Shown: positions 23,062 through 29,635 of the stretch, in pieces
Layout of the letters: each line of letters begins with the position of its first letter
Position numbering within the stretch: the stretch's first letter is position 1
Source of the DNA: Anaerolineae bacterium
Lineage (GTDB): Bacteria > Chloroflexota > Anaerolineae > B4-G1 > SLSP01
Length of the DNA stretch: 32,346 nucleotides
NCBI GenBank assembly: GCA_025454475.1
Contig: JALOOJ010000020.1
Coordinates: 1-32,346 of the forward strand
Direction: 5' to 3'
Position numbers and translations under genes: made by a program
Notes under the pieces: generated by a model
The model's input: the letters and a program-made list of their open reading frames with translations, nothing else
Database searches by the model: none
Told to the model about the DNA's origin: nothing

Positions 23062-23784
23062 TCACTGGCTTGGGGTGGACTTGGCCTGAAGCATAGCCAG
23101 GACCTCGTTCGCCTGGGTCACAAGGCCCGGTAGCTCATCGGCCTTGGCTACCTTATCGAAGGCATAGAGGACCACAACGGAACCGCTGGCCTCGAGGCAA
23201 AGGGTGGCGTTGCTGTCGAAGAGCGCGACAAACGCATCATCGAACAGCGCCTGGACGGCCAGCCTGTCGTAGCCGTGGATATGGGTTCGTTCGGCAAACG
23301 AGGGGTACTGCGGTAGCTTGATCTGTGGCGACCCGAGCACCATCTCGCGCAGCTCGGGATCGCGCGCGCGTGTCGCCAGTGCTTCGAAGACCCTCTGCGG
23401 CATCACCGAGAATGCCGGTAGCGTCAGCGTATCGGACGAGATGCGTACCACCGTCTGTCGCCAGTTCTGTAGGTAGCGCCCAAATCGCACGTTGAAGCCA
23501 TACTCGAACACCGCGAGCTCAGGCGCCGCGTAGCCAGCCTCTGTGGGCGCACTCCACGGACGCTGAATAGCGTTCTTGGTGCCGCTCGGTACGCCTTGCG
23601 CGAACAACAGAAAGCCGGCGGGCAGGGCGAGCAGCCGGGGATCACCGTCCTCGGAATAGGTGAAGCCCATCGCCTCAGCTTGCCGGCGCAGGCTCGCATT
23701 GCGTCGTTTGTCCTTCAGGTCCTGGACCCCGTTCACCAGCAGCACGAACAGGAGCAGGACACCCACACCGATTAGCAGTGGCAT
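23062..23784 (-). CDS. Unknown protein with one N-terminal membrane segment
   Basis: I do not recognise this 240-residue protein. It starts with one transmembrane helix (about residues 2-20, MPLLIGVGVLLLFVLLVNGV), followed by a charged linker (KDKRRNASLRRQ) and a soluble domain of about 200 residues with many short strands and two Phe/Tyr-rich stretches (VFEYGFNVRFGRYLQNW, HIHGYDRLAVQALFDDAF). The N-in or N-out orientation is unclear. GGAGG lies about 5 bases before the ATG. It is embedded in the carbohydrate cluster, 14 bases after one isomerase gene and 13 before the next, which makes co-transcription very likely. Membership by chance is possible. Confidence 0.75.
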   Translation of the reverse strand: MPLLIGVGVLLLFVLLVNGVQDLKDKRRNASLRRQAEAMGFTYSEDGDPRLLALPAGFLLFAQGVPSGTKNAIQRPWSAPTEAGYAAPELAVFEYGFNVRFGRYLQNWRQTVVRISSDTLTLPAFSVMPQRVFEALATRARDPELREMVLGSPQIKLPQYPSFAERTHIHGYDRLAVQALFDDAFVALFDSNATLCLEASGSVVVLYAFDKVAKADELPGLVTQANEVLAMLQAKSTPSQ

Positions 23785-23798
23785 TGTTGCCTCCGACC

Positions 23799-24569
23799 CT
23801 ACTCTACGCCCATCGCGCGCAAGTTGTCATAGCTGATCCTCAGGCTCTCGAAGGGGTCGCGGCGGCAGACATCCTGCTCGATGGCATACCACTCGACGTC
23901 GGCGAGATCGCAGGCCTCCAGAATCCCCTCCCAGTTGAGGTTACCCTCACCGATCTCGGCCATGATCTGCTGTCCCTCATGGATGACCATATCCTTGAAG
24001 TGTATCACGGGCATACGATCCGCCATCTTGTCGATCCAGGAGATTACGTCGCCGCCGCCGTGCTGTACCCAGTACGTATCGATCTCGGCCTGAAGATAGG
24101 CGGGGTCGCTCTCGTCATAGATCACATCGAGCCCCGTGCGGCTGCCGAAGCGGACGAACTCGAAGCTATGGTTGTGATAGCTGAAGGTGAGCCCGGCGTC
24201 GGCGAGTTTCCGGCCCACTTCGGTCGCGTCGTGGGCGAACTGCACGAAGCCTGCCTCGCCGCCCTCACGATAGACCGCCGGCATGCTCCCGATGGCCACG
24301 TTGGGGCACTCCCAGAGCTTGTGCTGCGCGATAGCGGCATCGAGGTCGTTCTGGAGGTAGTCGAATCCGACGTGAGTGATGCAGATCGACAGCCCGTGGG
24401 CGTCGGTGATCGCCTTCACCTCCTCGTGGGGGATTGGGCCAATCCCTGACACCTGCACGGCGGTATAGCCGATCTTGGCGACCTTCGCCATACTCGTGCG
24501 GAAATCCTCCGCGGTCCTGCAGAAGTCACGAACGGTGTAGAGCTGAGCAGCCAGTCTTGGGTGGGTCAT
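23799..24569 (-). CDS. Sugar phosphate isomerase/epimerase-like TIM barrel (2)
   Basis: This 256-residue xylose-isomerase-like TIM barrel resembles inosose dehydratase/isomerase-type enzymes (IolE and IolI relatives). Visible active-site blocks are QLYTVRD at the start, TFSYHNHSFEF (128-138), QAEIDTYWVQHGG (160-172, Asp164), PVIHFKDM (His190) and YAIEQD (Glu231). It has AGGAGG 5 bases before the ATG. It is followed by the unknown membrane-anchored gene and preceded by the third TIM barrel with a 94-base gap, in which I see nothing else. The sequence differs strongly from the other two barrels, so it is not a recent duplicate. The substrate is unknown. Confidence 0.88.
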   Translation of the reverse strand: MTHPRLAAQLYTVRDFCRTAEDFRTSMAKVAKIGYTAVQVSGIGPIPHEEVKAITDAHGLSICITHVGFDYLQNDLDAAIAQHKLWECPNVAIGSMPAVYREGGEAGFVQFAHDATEVGRKLADAGLTFSYHNHSFEFVRFGSRTGLDVIYDESDPAYLQAEIDTYWVQHGGGDVISWIDKMADRMPVIHFKDMVIHEGQQIMAEIGEGNLNWEGILEACDLADVEWYAIEQDVCRRDPFESLRISYDNLRAMGVE

Positions 24570-24663
24570 GGGGTCCTCCTATAGGGTCGAAAGGCGCAAA
24601 GGCGTAGAGACTCTGAGCCGTATCCCCACACGTTGAACGGTAGCTCTTCGCCTGATCGCTCGC

Positions 24664-25410
24664 TCATGCGCTCACTCGCTTGAGCGTTGCCGCGTCCGCA
24701 AGGAACTGCTCGGGGCTGTCGCCACGGACGAACTCGATGAGCGCGGTGTGGTCGTGGCCCGTGGACGCGACCGCCGCGAGGATCTGAACCCAGGCCTGTT
24801 CCAAGGCGAAGAGCGGCGTGCGCTGCCCGCCCTGGGAGGCCTGGACGTGCACATGTGTGAGCCAGGGCAGGACACTCCCCAGACTCGCCAGGTGCTCGTC
24901 GAAGGACGCGCCGTCCCGCATCTGCCAGTAACTGCGCACGCCCGGATGATCGACAGCAGCCAACAGCCTTACGGCGGCCTCATTGGTGTCCGTCAGGGTA
25001 TTCGGGTGGTACTCATACGCGACCACGAGGCCGCCAGTCTGCGCCATATCGGCGATGCGGCGCGTGTCGTCAACTACACTGGCCCACGTGACCTCGTCCG
25101 CCTGCGCCGAACCGACGGTGCCCGCCCAGACGCGCACTACGGGCGCGCCAAGCTCCGTCGCGCTTGCCAGGACATCTGCGAATGCCTCCGGCGCCTGACC
25201 CACGCGGTAGTATGACCCGTAGGATGAGATGCGCAACCCCGCATCGAGCGTCATCCCGCGCACGGCCCTGGCCGTCACGACATCGCCGTGCGGCACGTGG
25301 ACATCGCCACCCCACTCGATGGCGTCGAGCCCCGCCCGGCGCACGAGCGCCACGATGGCTGCGGCGTCCAGGCTGCGAAACGTGACCGAACAGAGTCCTG
25401 TATGGATCAT
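24664..25410 (-). CDS. Sugar phosphate isomerase/epimerase-like TIM barrel (3)
   Basis: This 248-residue TIM barrel begins with the typical GLCSVTFRSL and DAIEWGGDVH strands. The ligand positions are Glu133 (VVAYEYHPNT), His188 (LTHVHVQ) and Glu226 (LIEFVRGD), but the strand that normally reads LDxGN is SYWQMRDG here, so the metal site is altered. The ORF track starts 67 codons upstream inside the divergent gene; the ATG at 25410 has GGAG 4 bases upstream and is preferred. It is the first gene of the minus-strand carbohydrate cluster. The 88 bases between it and the divergent phosphotransferase must hold both promoters. Confidence 0.86.
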   Translation of the reverse strand: MIHTGLCSVTFRSLDAAAIVALVRRAGLDAIEWGGDVHVPHGDVVTARAVRGMTLDAGLRISSYGSYYRVGQAPEAFADVLASATELGAPVVRVWAGTVGSAQADEVTWASVVDDTRRIADMAQTGGLVVAYEYHPNTLTDTNEAAVRLLAAVDHPGVRSYWQMRDGASFDEHLASLGSVLPWLTHVHVQASQGGQRTPLFALEQAWVQILAAVASTGHDHTALIEFVRGDSPEQFLADAATLKRVSA

Positions 25411-25456
25411 GTCACTCCGGGAACCATGGTAGCGCAGGCGGGGAAAAAGGCGAACG

Positions 25457-25471
25457 CGCACGCGACGTGCG
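25457..25471. promoter_or_regulatory. Inverted repeat in the divergent promoter region (possible operator)
   Basis: CGCACG-CGA-CGTGCG is a perfect 6-bp dyad directly upstream of the extended -10 of the phosphotransferase, at about the -35 position. A bound protein would be placed to control both divergent genes. No regulator gene is present in the window. Confidence 0.35.
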
Positions 25472-25473
25472 TA

Positions 25474-25482
25474 TGGTACAAT
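25474..25482 (+). promoter_or_regulatory. Extended -10 promoter of the phosphotransferase
   Basis: TGGTACAAT matches the extended -10 form (TG-N-TATAAT with one change), with no recognisable -35. The transcript would begin near 25489, about 10 bases before the ATG at 25499, leaving room only for a short AGGA ribosome-binding site. Confidence 0.55.
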
Positions 25483-25498
25483 CCGTGGTGAGGAAACG

Positions 25499-26509
25499 AT
25501 GCTTGAGAAACCCGATGTCCAGAACCAGGCCATCATCTCCGTCCTTGCGGCTGAGTTCGGGCTCGATATAGCGGATCTAGCCTTCCTTCCCCTGGGAGCT
25601 GACCGGAACACTGCGGCTTACCGCGCGCTTGCGTCGGATGGACAGGCCTACTTCCTTAAGCTGAGACGCGGCGCATTTCACGAAGCCTCCGTGACCTTAC
25701 CGAAGCTGCTCAGCGGCCAGGGCGTCAAACACGTCGTCGTGCCCATCGAGGCAAGAGGGGGCCGCTTGTGGGCCGATCTCGACTCATACACCTTGGTTCT
25801 CTATCCCTTTCTCGAGGGGCGAGATGGCTATGAGGTGGCTCTATCGGACCGTCAGTGGGTTGAGCTCGGTCGGGCGATGCGCGGCATCCACTCGGCGGCG
25901 CTCCCGGAGAGCCTGAGGTACTCGATCCGGTCGGAGGCGTACGCGTCGCAGTGGTGCGGCTTCCTGAGACGAGTTCTGGCTCGCGTTCCCACGATCTCGC
26001 CAACCGAAGGTGTGGTGGCGGACCTGATCGACTTCCTTGAGGCCCACCGTGGCACGATCCTGCAGCTCATCGGTCGAACCGAGCGGCTGACACAGTCGTT
26101 GAAAGCAGATCCGCCGGAATGCGTTCTGTGCCACAGCGACATTCACGCGGGCAATGTCTTGATCGAGCACAGCGGGGCGTTCAGTATTGTCGACTGGGAC
26201 GAGCCGATTCTGGCCCCTAAGGAGCGCGATCTGATGTTCATCGGTGGGGGCTACTGGGGCGAATCACAGACGCCCGAGGCGGAAGGCCTCTTCTACAAGG
26301 GGTATGGTCCGACGCACATCGAGGCGCGGGCTCTTGCGTACTACCGGCATGCGCGTGTGGTCGAGGACGCGGCCCTCTTCTGCGAGCATATCCTCGACGT
26401 GGGCGGCGGGCTTCCGGACCGTGAGCAGTCGCTGAGGTACCTCGAATCCAGTTTCGGTCCTTCGGGCGCGGTTTGGGTGGCCCAGACGTCGGACGCGGGG
26501 GACGATTAG
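25499..26509 (+). CDS. Aminoglycoside-phosphotransferase-family small-molecule kinase
   Basis: This 336-residue kinase-fold protein would phosphorylate a small molecule using ATP. Residues that can be assigned are Lys54 (YFLKLRRG), the catalytic loop CHSDIHAGNVLI (His212, Asp214, Asn219) and the metal-binding IVDWDEP (Asp232, Asp234). The general layout and the KERDLMFIGGG segment resemble spectinomycin-type APH(9) enzymes, so an antibiotic or a cellular metabolite are both possible substrates. The ATG has AGGA 5 bases upstream. It is divergent from the isomerase cluster and apparently monocistronic, with a hairpin just after the stop. Confidence 0.87.
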   Translation: MLEKPDVQNQAIISVLAAEFGLDIADLAFLPLGADRNTAAYRALASDGQAYFLKLRRGAFHEASVTLPKLLSGQGVKHVVVPIEARGGRLWADLDSYTLVLYPFLEGRDGYEVALSDRQWVELGRAMRGIHSAALPESLRYSIRSEAYASQWCGFLRRVLARVPTISPTEGVVADLIDFLEAHRGTILQLIGRTERLTQSLKADPPECVLCHSDIHAGNVLIEHSGAFSIVDWDEPILAPKERDLMFIGGGYWGESQTPEAEGLFYKGYGPTHIEARALAYYRHARVVEDAALFCEHILDVGGGLPDREQSLRYLESSFGPSGAVWVAQTSDAGDD

Positions 26510-26513
26510 TGTT

Positions 26514-26546
26514 CGCTCACCTGCTCCAGTAAGGAACTGGCGAGCG
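26514..26546 (+). terminator. Hairpin after the phosphotransferase stop
   Basis: CGCTC pairs with GAGCG around an inner stem CCAGT-AAGGA-ACTGG; the left side has 7 unpaired bases. It begins 4 bases beyond the stop. There is no T-run, so termination is only suggested. Confidence 0.3.
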
Positions 26547-26613
26547 GGCCTCCGCCTTCCTGCACAACTGCGTGCTTTCACGGCTGCTGTAGGCGAAGCA
26601 CAACTCCGGCCTA

Positions 26614-26709
26614 CGCAGAGAGCGCCTGCCGACGCAGCACTTCTGGCCATTCGCACGGCACCTTGCCGTGGGCGAGCAGAATAGCCCGCCCCACACAGAG
26701 AGCACCTGC
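26614..26709 (+). repeat. Imperfect 16-base direct repeat
   Basis: CGCAGAGAGCGCCTGC at 26614-26629 recurs as CACAGAGAGCACCTGC at 26694-26709 with two mismatches, starts exactly 80 bases apart. The purpose is unknown; it could be a binding site for a regulator of the downstream gene. Confidence 0.4.
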
Positions 26710-26744
26710 AGCAATCCGACCGGACGCGGCACGCACGACGGGGA

Positions 26745-26759
26745 GGGATCAAGGATCCC
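26745..26759 (+). promoter_or_regulatory. Dyad upstream of the glycosidase promoter
   Basis: GGGATC-AAG-GATCCC is a perfect 6-bp inverted repeat ending 17 bases before the -35 element, a typical activator position. Binding by any protein is inferred only. Confidence 0.35.
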
Positions 26760-26776
26760 CGGTTGGCGATTCTCGT

Positions 26777-26805
26777 TTGACAATTCTAACGAAATCGGCT
26801 ATTAT
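26777..26805 (+). promoter_or_regulatory. Near-consensus sigma-70 promoter, probably leaderless
   Basis: TTGACA (26777-26782), a 17-base spacer and TATTAT (26800-26805) give an almost ideal promoter. The expected transcription start, 7 bases further, falls on the ATG at 26812, so the mRNA probably has no 5' leader. Confidence 0.7.
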
Positions 26806-26811
26806 GGTCGA

Positions 26812-29454
26812 ATGTTCGTTAGGGACCAGGGCGAGTATCGGCCTGACTGTGGACGTCGCCCACCATTCTGCCCGGCGCGACCTCTCTTGGCGGCCTATCC
26901 TAGGGGCACGAGGCGGTTCACCGGGCGACCGCGCCTGTTTCTGGCGATGCTCATCGCGTGCACCTTCGTCGCAGGGCTCGGCAATCCCGCGTTTGCAGCT
27001 CCGGTCCCCACAGAGCCACCCACCGGCCTCTCGAGCGCGTCATCCGGCCCAGCACTCCCTTCACAGAGCTTTCGAACGAATTTGGCTGACTACGCCCTTG
27101 GGCAGGTCCCGCTCTACAGCAAGTTCGAGCTCGCATTCCACATCACCGGTTCAGTGGCGACACCCTATTTCCCCTATGATCCAGACCCGCCGCCTGGCGT
27201 TCAGGCGGCTACGGGCATCAGCGTTGATATGCTGCTGCTGCCGCCTGGCGAGACAGCTTGGGCCGAAGCCCGGATGCTGCCGTGTTTTATCTATCAGCCG
27301 GTGCAGGAGGCGGGGACTGGCAGCGGGATTGCGCTCTTGCCGGTGGGTGAACAGGACTGGCGCTGCCGTTTCGCCCCTGATCGGGTGGGCACGTGGAGCT
27401 ACAAGGTCCGCGCCACCGACGCCGGCGGTAGCACCGAGAGCACGGTCTGGCAGTTCGTCAGCGTCCCTTCGGATAGCCGGGGCTTTGTCAGGGTAAGCGC
27501 AAGCGACCCGCGGTTCTTTGAGACTTCGGACGGCACACCGTTCGTGACGCCGCTGATCAATGTGGAGCAGGGCAGCCCGTTCAACACGTTGGCGTCCATT
27601 CGAGAAACCATATCGGCGATGGGGGAGGGCGCCATCCGGTTCGTGCGCTGGTTCCCGACCGGAGAGGGCGCGAATACCGCCCTGGCATCGTTCGCCGACA
27701 GCATCCGCATCAACTGGGCATTTGGTAACGGATCAACAACGGCGGAGGACGCCGATGTCGCATCGGGCAAGCTGTTCAGCTTTGCTCCCTACTACTACTC
27801 GTCACAGACGCTGCCGGTCCGGCCCAATTCCCACTACCGGCTCAGTTTCCGGGCTAAGGTCGACGGCGAGCAGGTGCTACGCCCCCAACTCGGGAGCCTC
27901 GCCGGTGGTACGATGGACATCTGTTCGCCGACGAGCACCTACCACGCCGCGCACGGCGGGATCTGCTCCGTCAAGGCTGAAGGGTGGCAAGATTACACGC
28001 TCGTGGTCGAGACAGGTCCGACGACGACTTCGCTGAACGTGGGCCTGCGCGGGCTCTACGTCGCGACAGATGCTCCGGCTCCCTTCAACGACCCGCAGAC
28101 GGGCAGCGCCAAGCTTCACTCGCTCGCCCTGCAACTCGATGAGACAGGTGCGGGCGTGTGGGGTCCTAACCTGCTGCTGCGCTCCGATCCGGACAGTCAC
28201 GTTTATGTCGACCAGCGCGCCGCCGCCCAACTGGACGAGATCATGCGGCTGTCGGAGCAGGCTGGCGTCTACCATAAGCTGACGCTCTTCCACAAGAACG
28301 ACGATCTGTTGGCGCGCTTTCAGACAGATGGCACGGTGGGCGACTGGGCTGTTGCGAACTTCTACGCCACGGAGGACCAGGCGGCCCGCTGGTACCAGGA
28401 AGCCTACGTCCGCTACTTTGTGGCGCGCTGGTCCTATTCGACAGCGCTACATTCGCTGGAGCTGGCAAACGAGAACTACTTTGACGCCGCGGCGCTTGAT
28501 GCCGCGTTTGAGATCGCCCAGGTTGTCAGGGATCTCTCGCCTCGGCACATCCTGATGACCAACTCCTTCTGGGGGTGGTGGGTGGCGAGCTTCTGGACCG
28601 ATCCGGTACGCGGCGACCTGATAGACTACTCGGACAAGCACTGGTATGCGAACGAGAGCGGGTCGTCCTGTGATGCCACAGGCGAGTCCTGCGAGCTCAT
28701 CAGCAATGTCTGGGACGATTCAGCCGCCTACGTTCGTGAATGCGCGCTGCGATTCGACGAGTACCGGCAGGCCTTTGGCTACGACAGACCGATCGTGCGG
28801 GGGGAGGGGGGCGTTGCCGTGGCCACAACCGGCCCCCAACACCCGCTGATTGCGGGGGACGCCGGGGGCATCTACTACCATAAGAAGCTCTGGGCCCACC
28901 TTGGAGTCCTGGGCTCGACGTGTGATGGGGAGTGGTATCCCAATCTGGCCGCCGAGTACGCCTTGGACGGCGAAGCGTACGACCTGTACGGAATGTACGC
29001 CGCCTACGAGTCCTTCGTAGAGGGCGAGGCGCTCTCAAATGGTCGATACGTCGAGATCGGGACGGATCTTGCGGAGGGCCGGCGGATCGCTGTGACCCAG
29101 ACGAGCGGCACCCTGCGTGCGTGGGGCGCGCAAGATAGCCTGACGGACCGCACATTGTTGTGGATCGACAACGCCGACCATACGTGGCTGCGCGTCGCCG
29201 AAGGGGAGATGGTCCAGCCGGCGTCGGGAACGTTGAGTCTGCCAGGCTTCGCGCCCGGCAAGACGTATGAAGTCCAATGGTGGGATCCCTACACCACGGC
29301 AGCGCGCGGTGAACCGATGTACACGACTTCCCTTGCGACGGGTCGCGCCGACGGCACCCTTGCGCTCGCGATAGACGGGTTGGCACGTGACGTCGCGATC
29401 AAGGTGTCCGGGATCAGCCCACACCGGTGCTACCTGCCGTCGGTGCTTCGCTGA
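26812..29454 (+). CDS. Secreted DUF5060-type glycoside hydrolase with inserted carbohydrate-binding domain
   Basis: This large extracytoplasmic enzyme is 880 residues from the ATG at 26812. An N-terminal export signal has a hydrophobic stretch at 42-56 and a likely cleavage after AFA (about 62); an LIAC sequence could instead be a lipobox. Next comes a DUF5060-like beta domain (about 85-230: SKFELAFHITGS, WSYKVRATDAGG), then FETSDGTPFV, which opens the TIM-barrel domain. A roughly 150-residue jelly-roll-like insertion (about 310-455) interrupts the barrel. The candidate clan-A carboxylates are Glu554 (ELANENYF) and Glu665 (VRGEGG). A C-terminal beta domain ends in CYLPSVLR. The track ATG at 26668 lies upstream of the promoter and is rejected. 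No ribosome-binding site precedes 26812. The polysaccharide substrate is unknown. Confidence 0.8.
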   Translation: MFVRDQGEYRPDCGRRPPFCPARPLLAAYPRGTRRFTGRPRLFLAMLIACTFVAGLGNPAFAAPVPTEPPTGLSSASSGPALPSQSFRTNLADYALGQVPLYSKFELAFHITGSVATPYFPYDPDPPPGVQAATGISVDMLLLPPGETAWAEARMLPCFIYQPVQEAGTGSGIALLPVGEQDWRCRFAPDRVGTWSYKVRATDAGGSTESTVWQFVSVPSDSRGFVRVSASDPRFFETSDGTPFVTPLINVEQGSPFNTLASIRETISAMGEGAIRFVRWFPTGEGANTALASFADSIRINWAFGNGSTTAEDADVASGKLFSFAPYYYSSQTLPVRPNSHYRLSFRAKVDGEQVLRPQLGSLAGGTMDICSPTSTYHAAHGGICSVKAEGWQDYTLVVETGPTTTSLNVGLRGLYVATDAPAPFNDPQTGSAKLHSLALQLDETGAGVWGPNLLLRSDPDSHVYVDQRAAAQLDEIMRLSEQAGVYHKLTLFHKNDDLLARFQTDGTVGDWAVANFYATEDQAARWYQEAYVRYFVARWSYSTALHSLELANENYFDAAALDAAFEIAQVVRDLSPRHILMTNSFWGWWVASFWTDPVRGDLIDYSDKHWYANESGSSCDATGESCELISNVWDDSAAYVRECALRFDEYRQAFGYDRPIVRGEGGVAVATTGPQHPLIAGDAGGIYYHKKLWAHLGVLGSTCDGEWYPNLAAEYALDGEAYDLYGMYAAYESFVEGEALSNGRYVEIGTDLAEGRRIAVTQTSGTLRAWGAQDSLTDRTLLWIDNADHTWLRVAEGEMVQPASGTLSLPGFAPGKTYEVQWWDPYTTAARGEPMYTTSLATGRADGTLALAIDGLARDVAIKVSGISPHRCYLPSVLR

Positions 29455-29635
29455 CGGCGGACGCCGTATAGCCATCTCGCGGTCTCGCGCCTCACGCTCA
29501 GTGCCCAAGCGGCGACTGTGGCGCATCGAGGTCGGCGTAGCGGAACTGAGGTTCCCAGCCGGCACGCTTGGAACAGGCGCCTAGCTTTCTGGTACGCCTT
29601 CGCATCGGCCGCCAGCGCAGCGACTGCACGGCAGC

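Larger units (their letters stand above)
26510..26811. other. Intergenic region with repeats, hairpins and a promoter
   Basis: About 300 bases lie between the phosphotransferase stop and the leaderless glycosidase start. They hold a post-stop hairpin (26514-26546), a 6-bp dyad GTAGGC/GCCTAC (26589-26594 and 26609-26614), a pair of imperfect 16-base direct repeats (26614 and 26694), a perfect 7-bp hairpin CACGGCA-CCT-TGCCGTG (26654-26670), a dyad at 26745-26759 and the promoter at 26777. No convincing gene or tRNA was seen. Confidence 0.6.

Noticed and set aside
26668-26811. Upstream ATG of the glycosidase ORF
   Set aside because: It lies before the strong promoter at 26777 and adds a non-signal-like extension.
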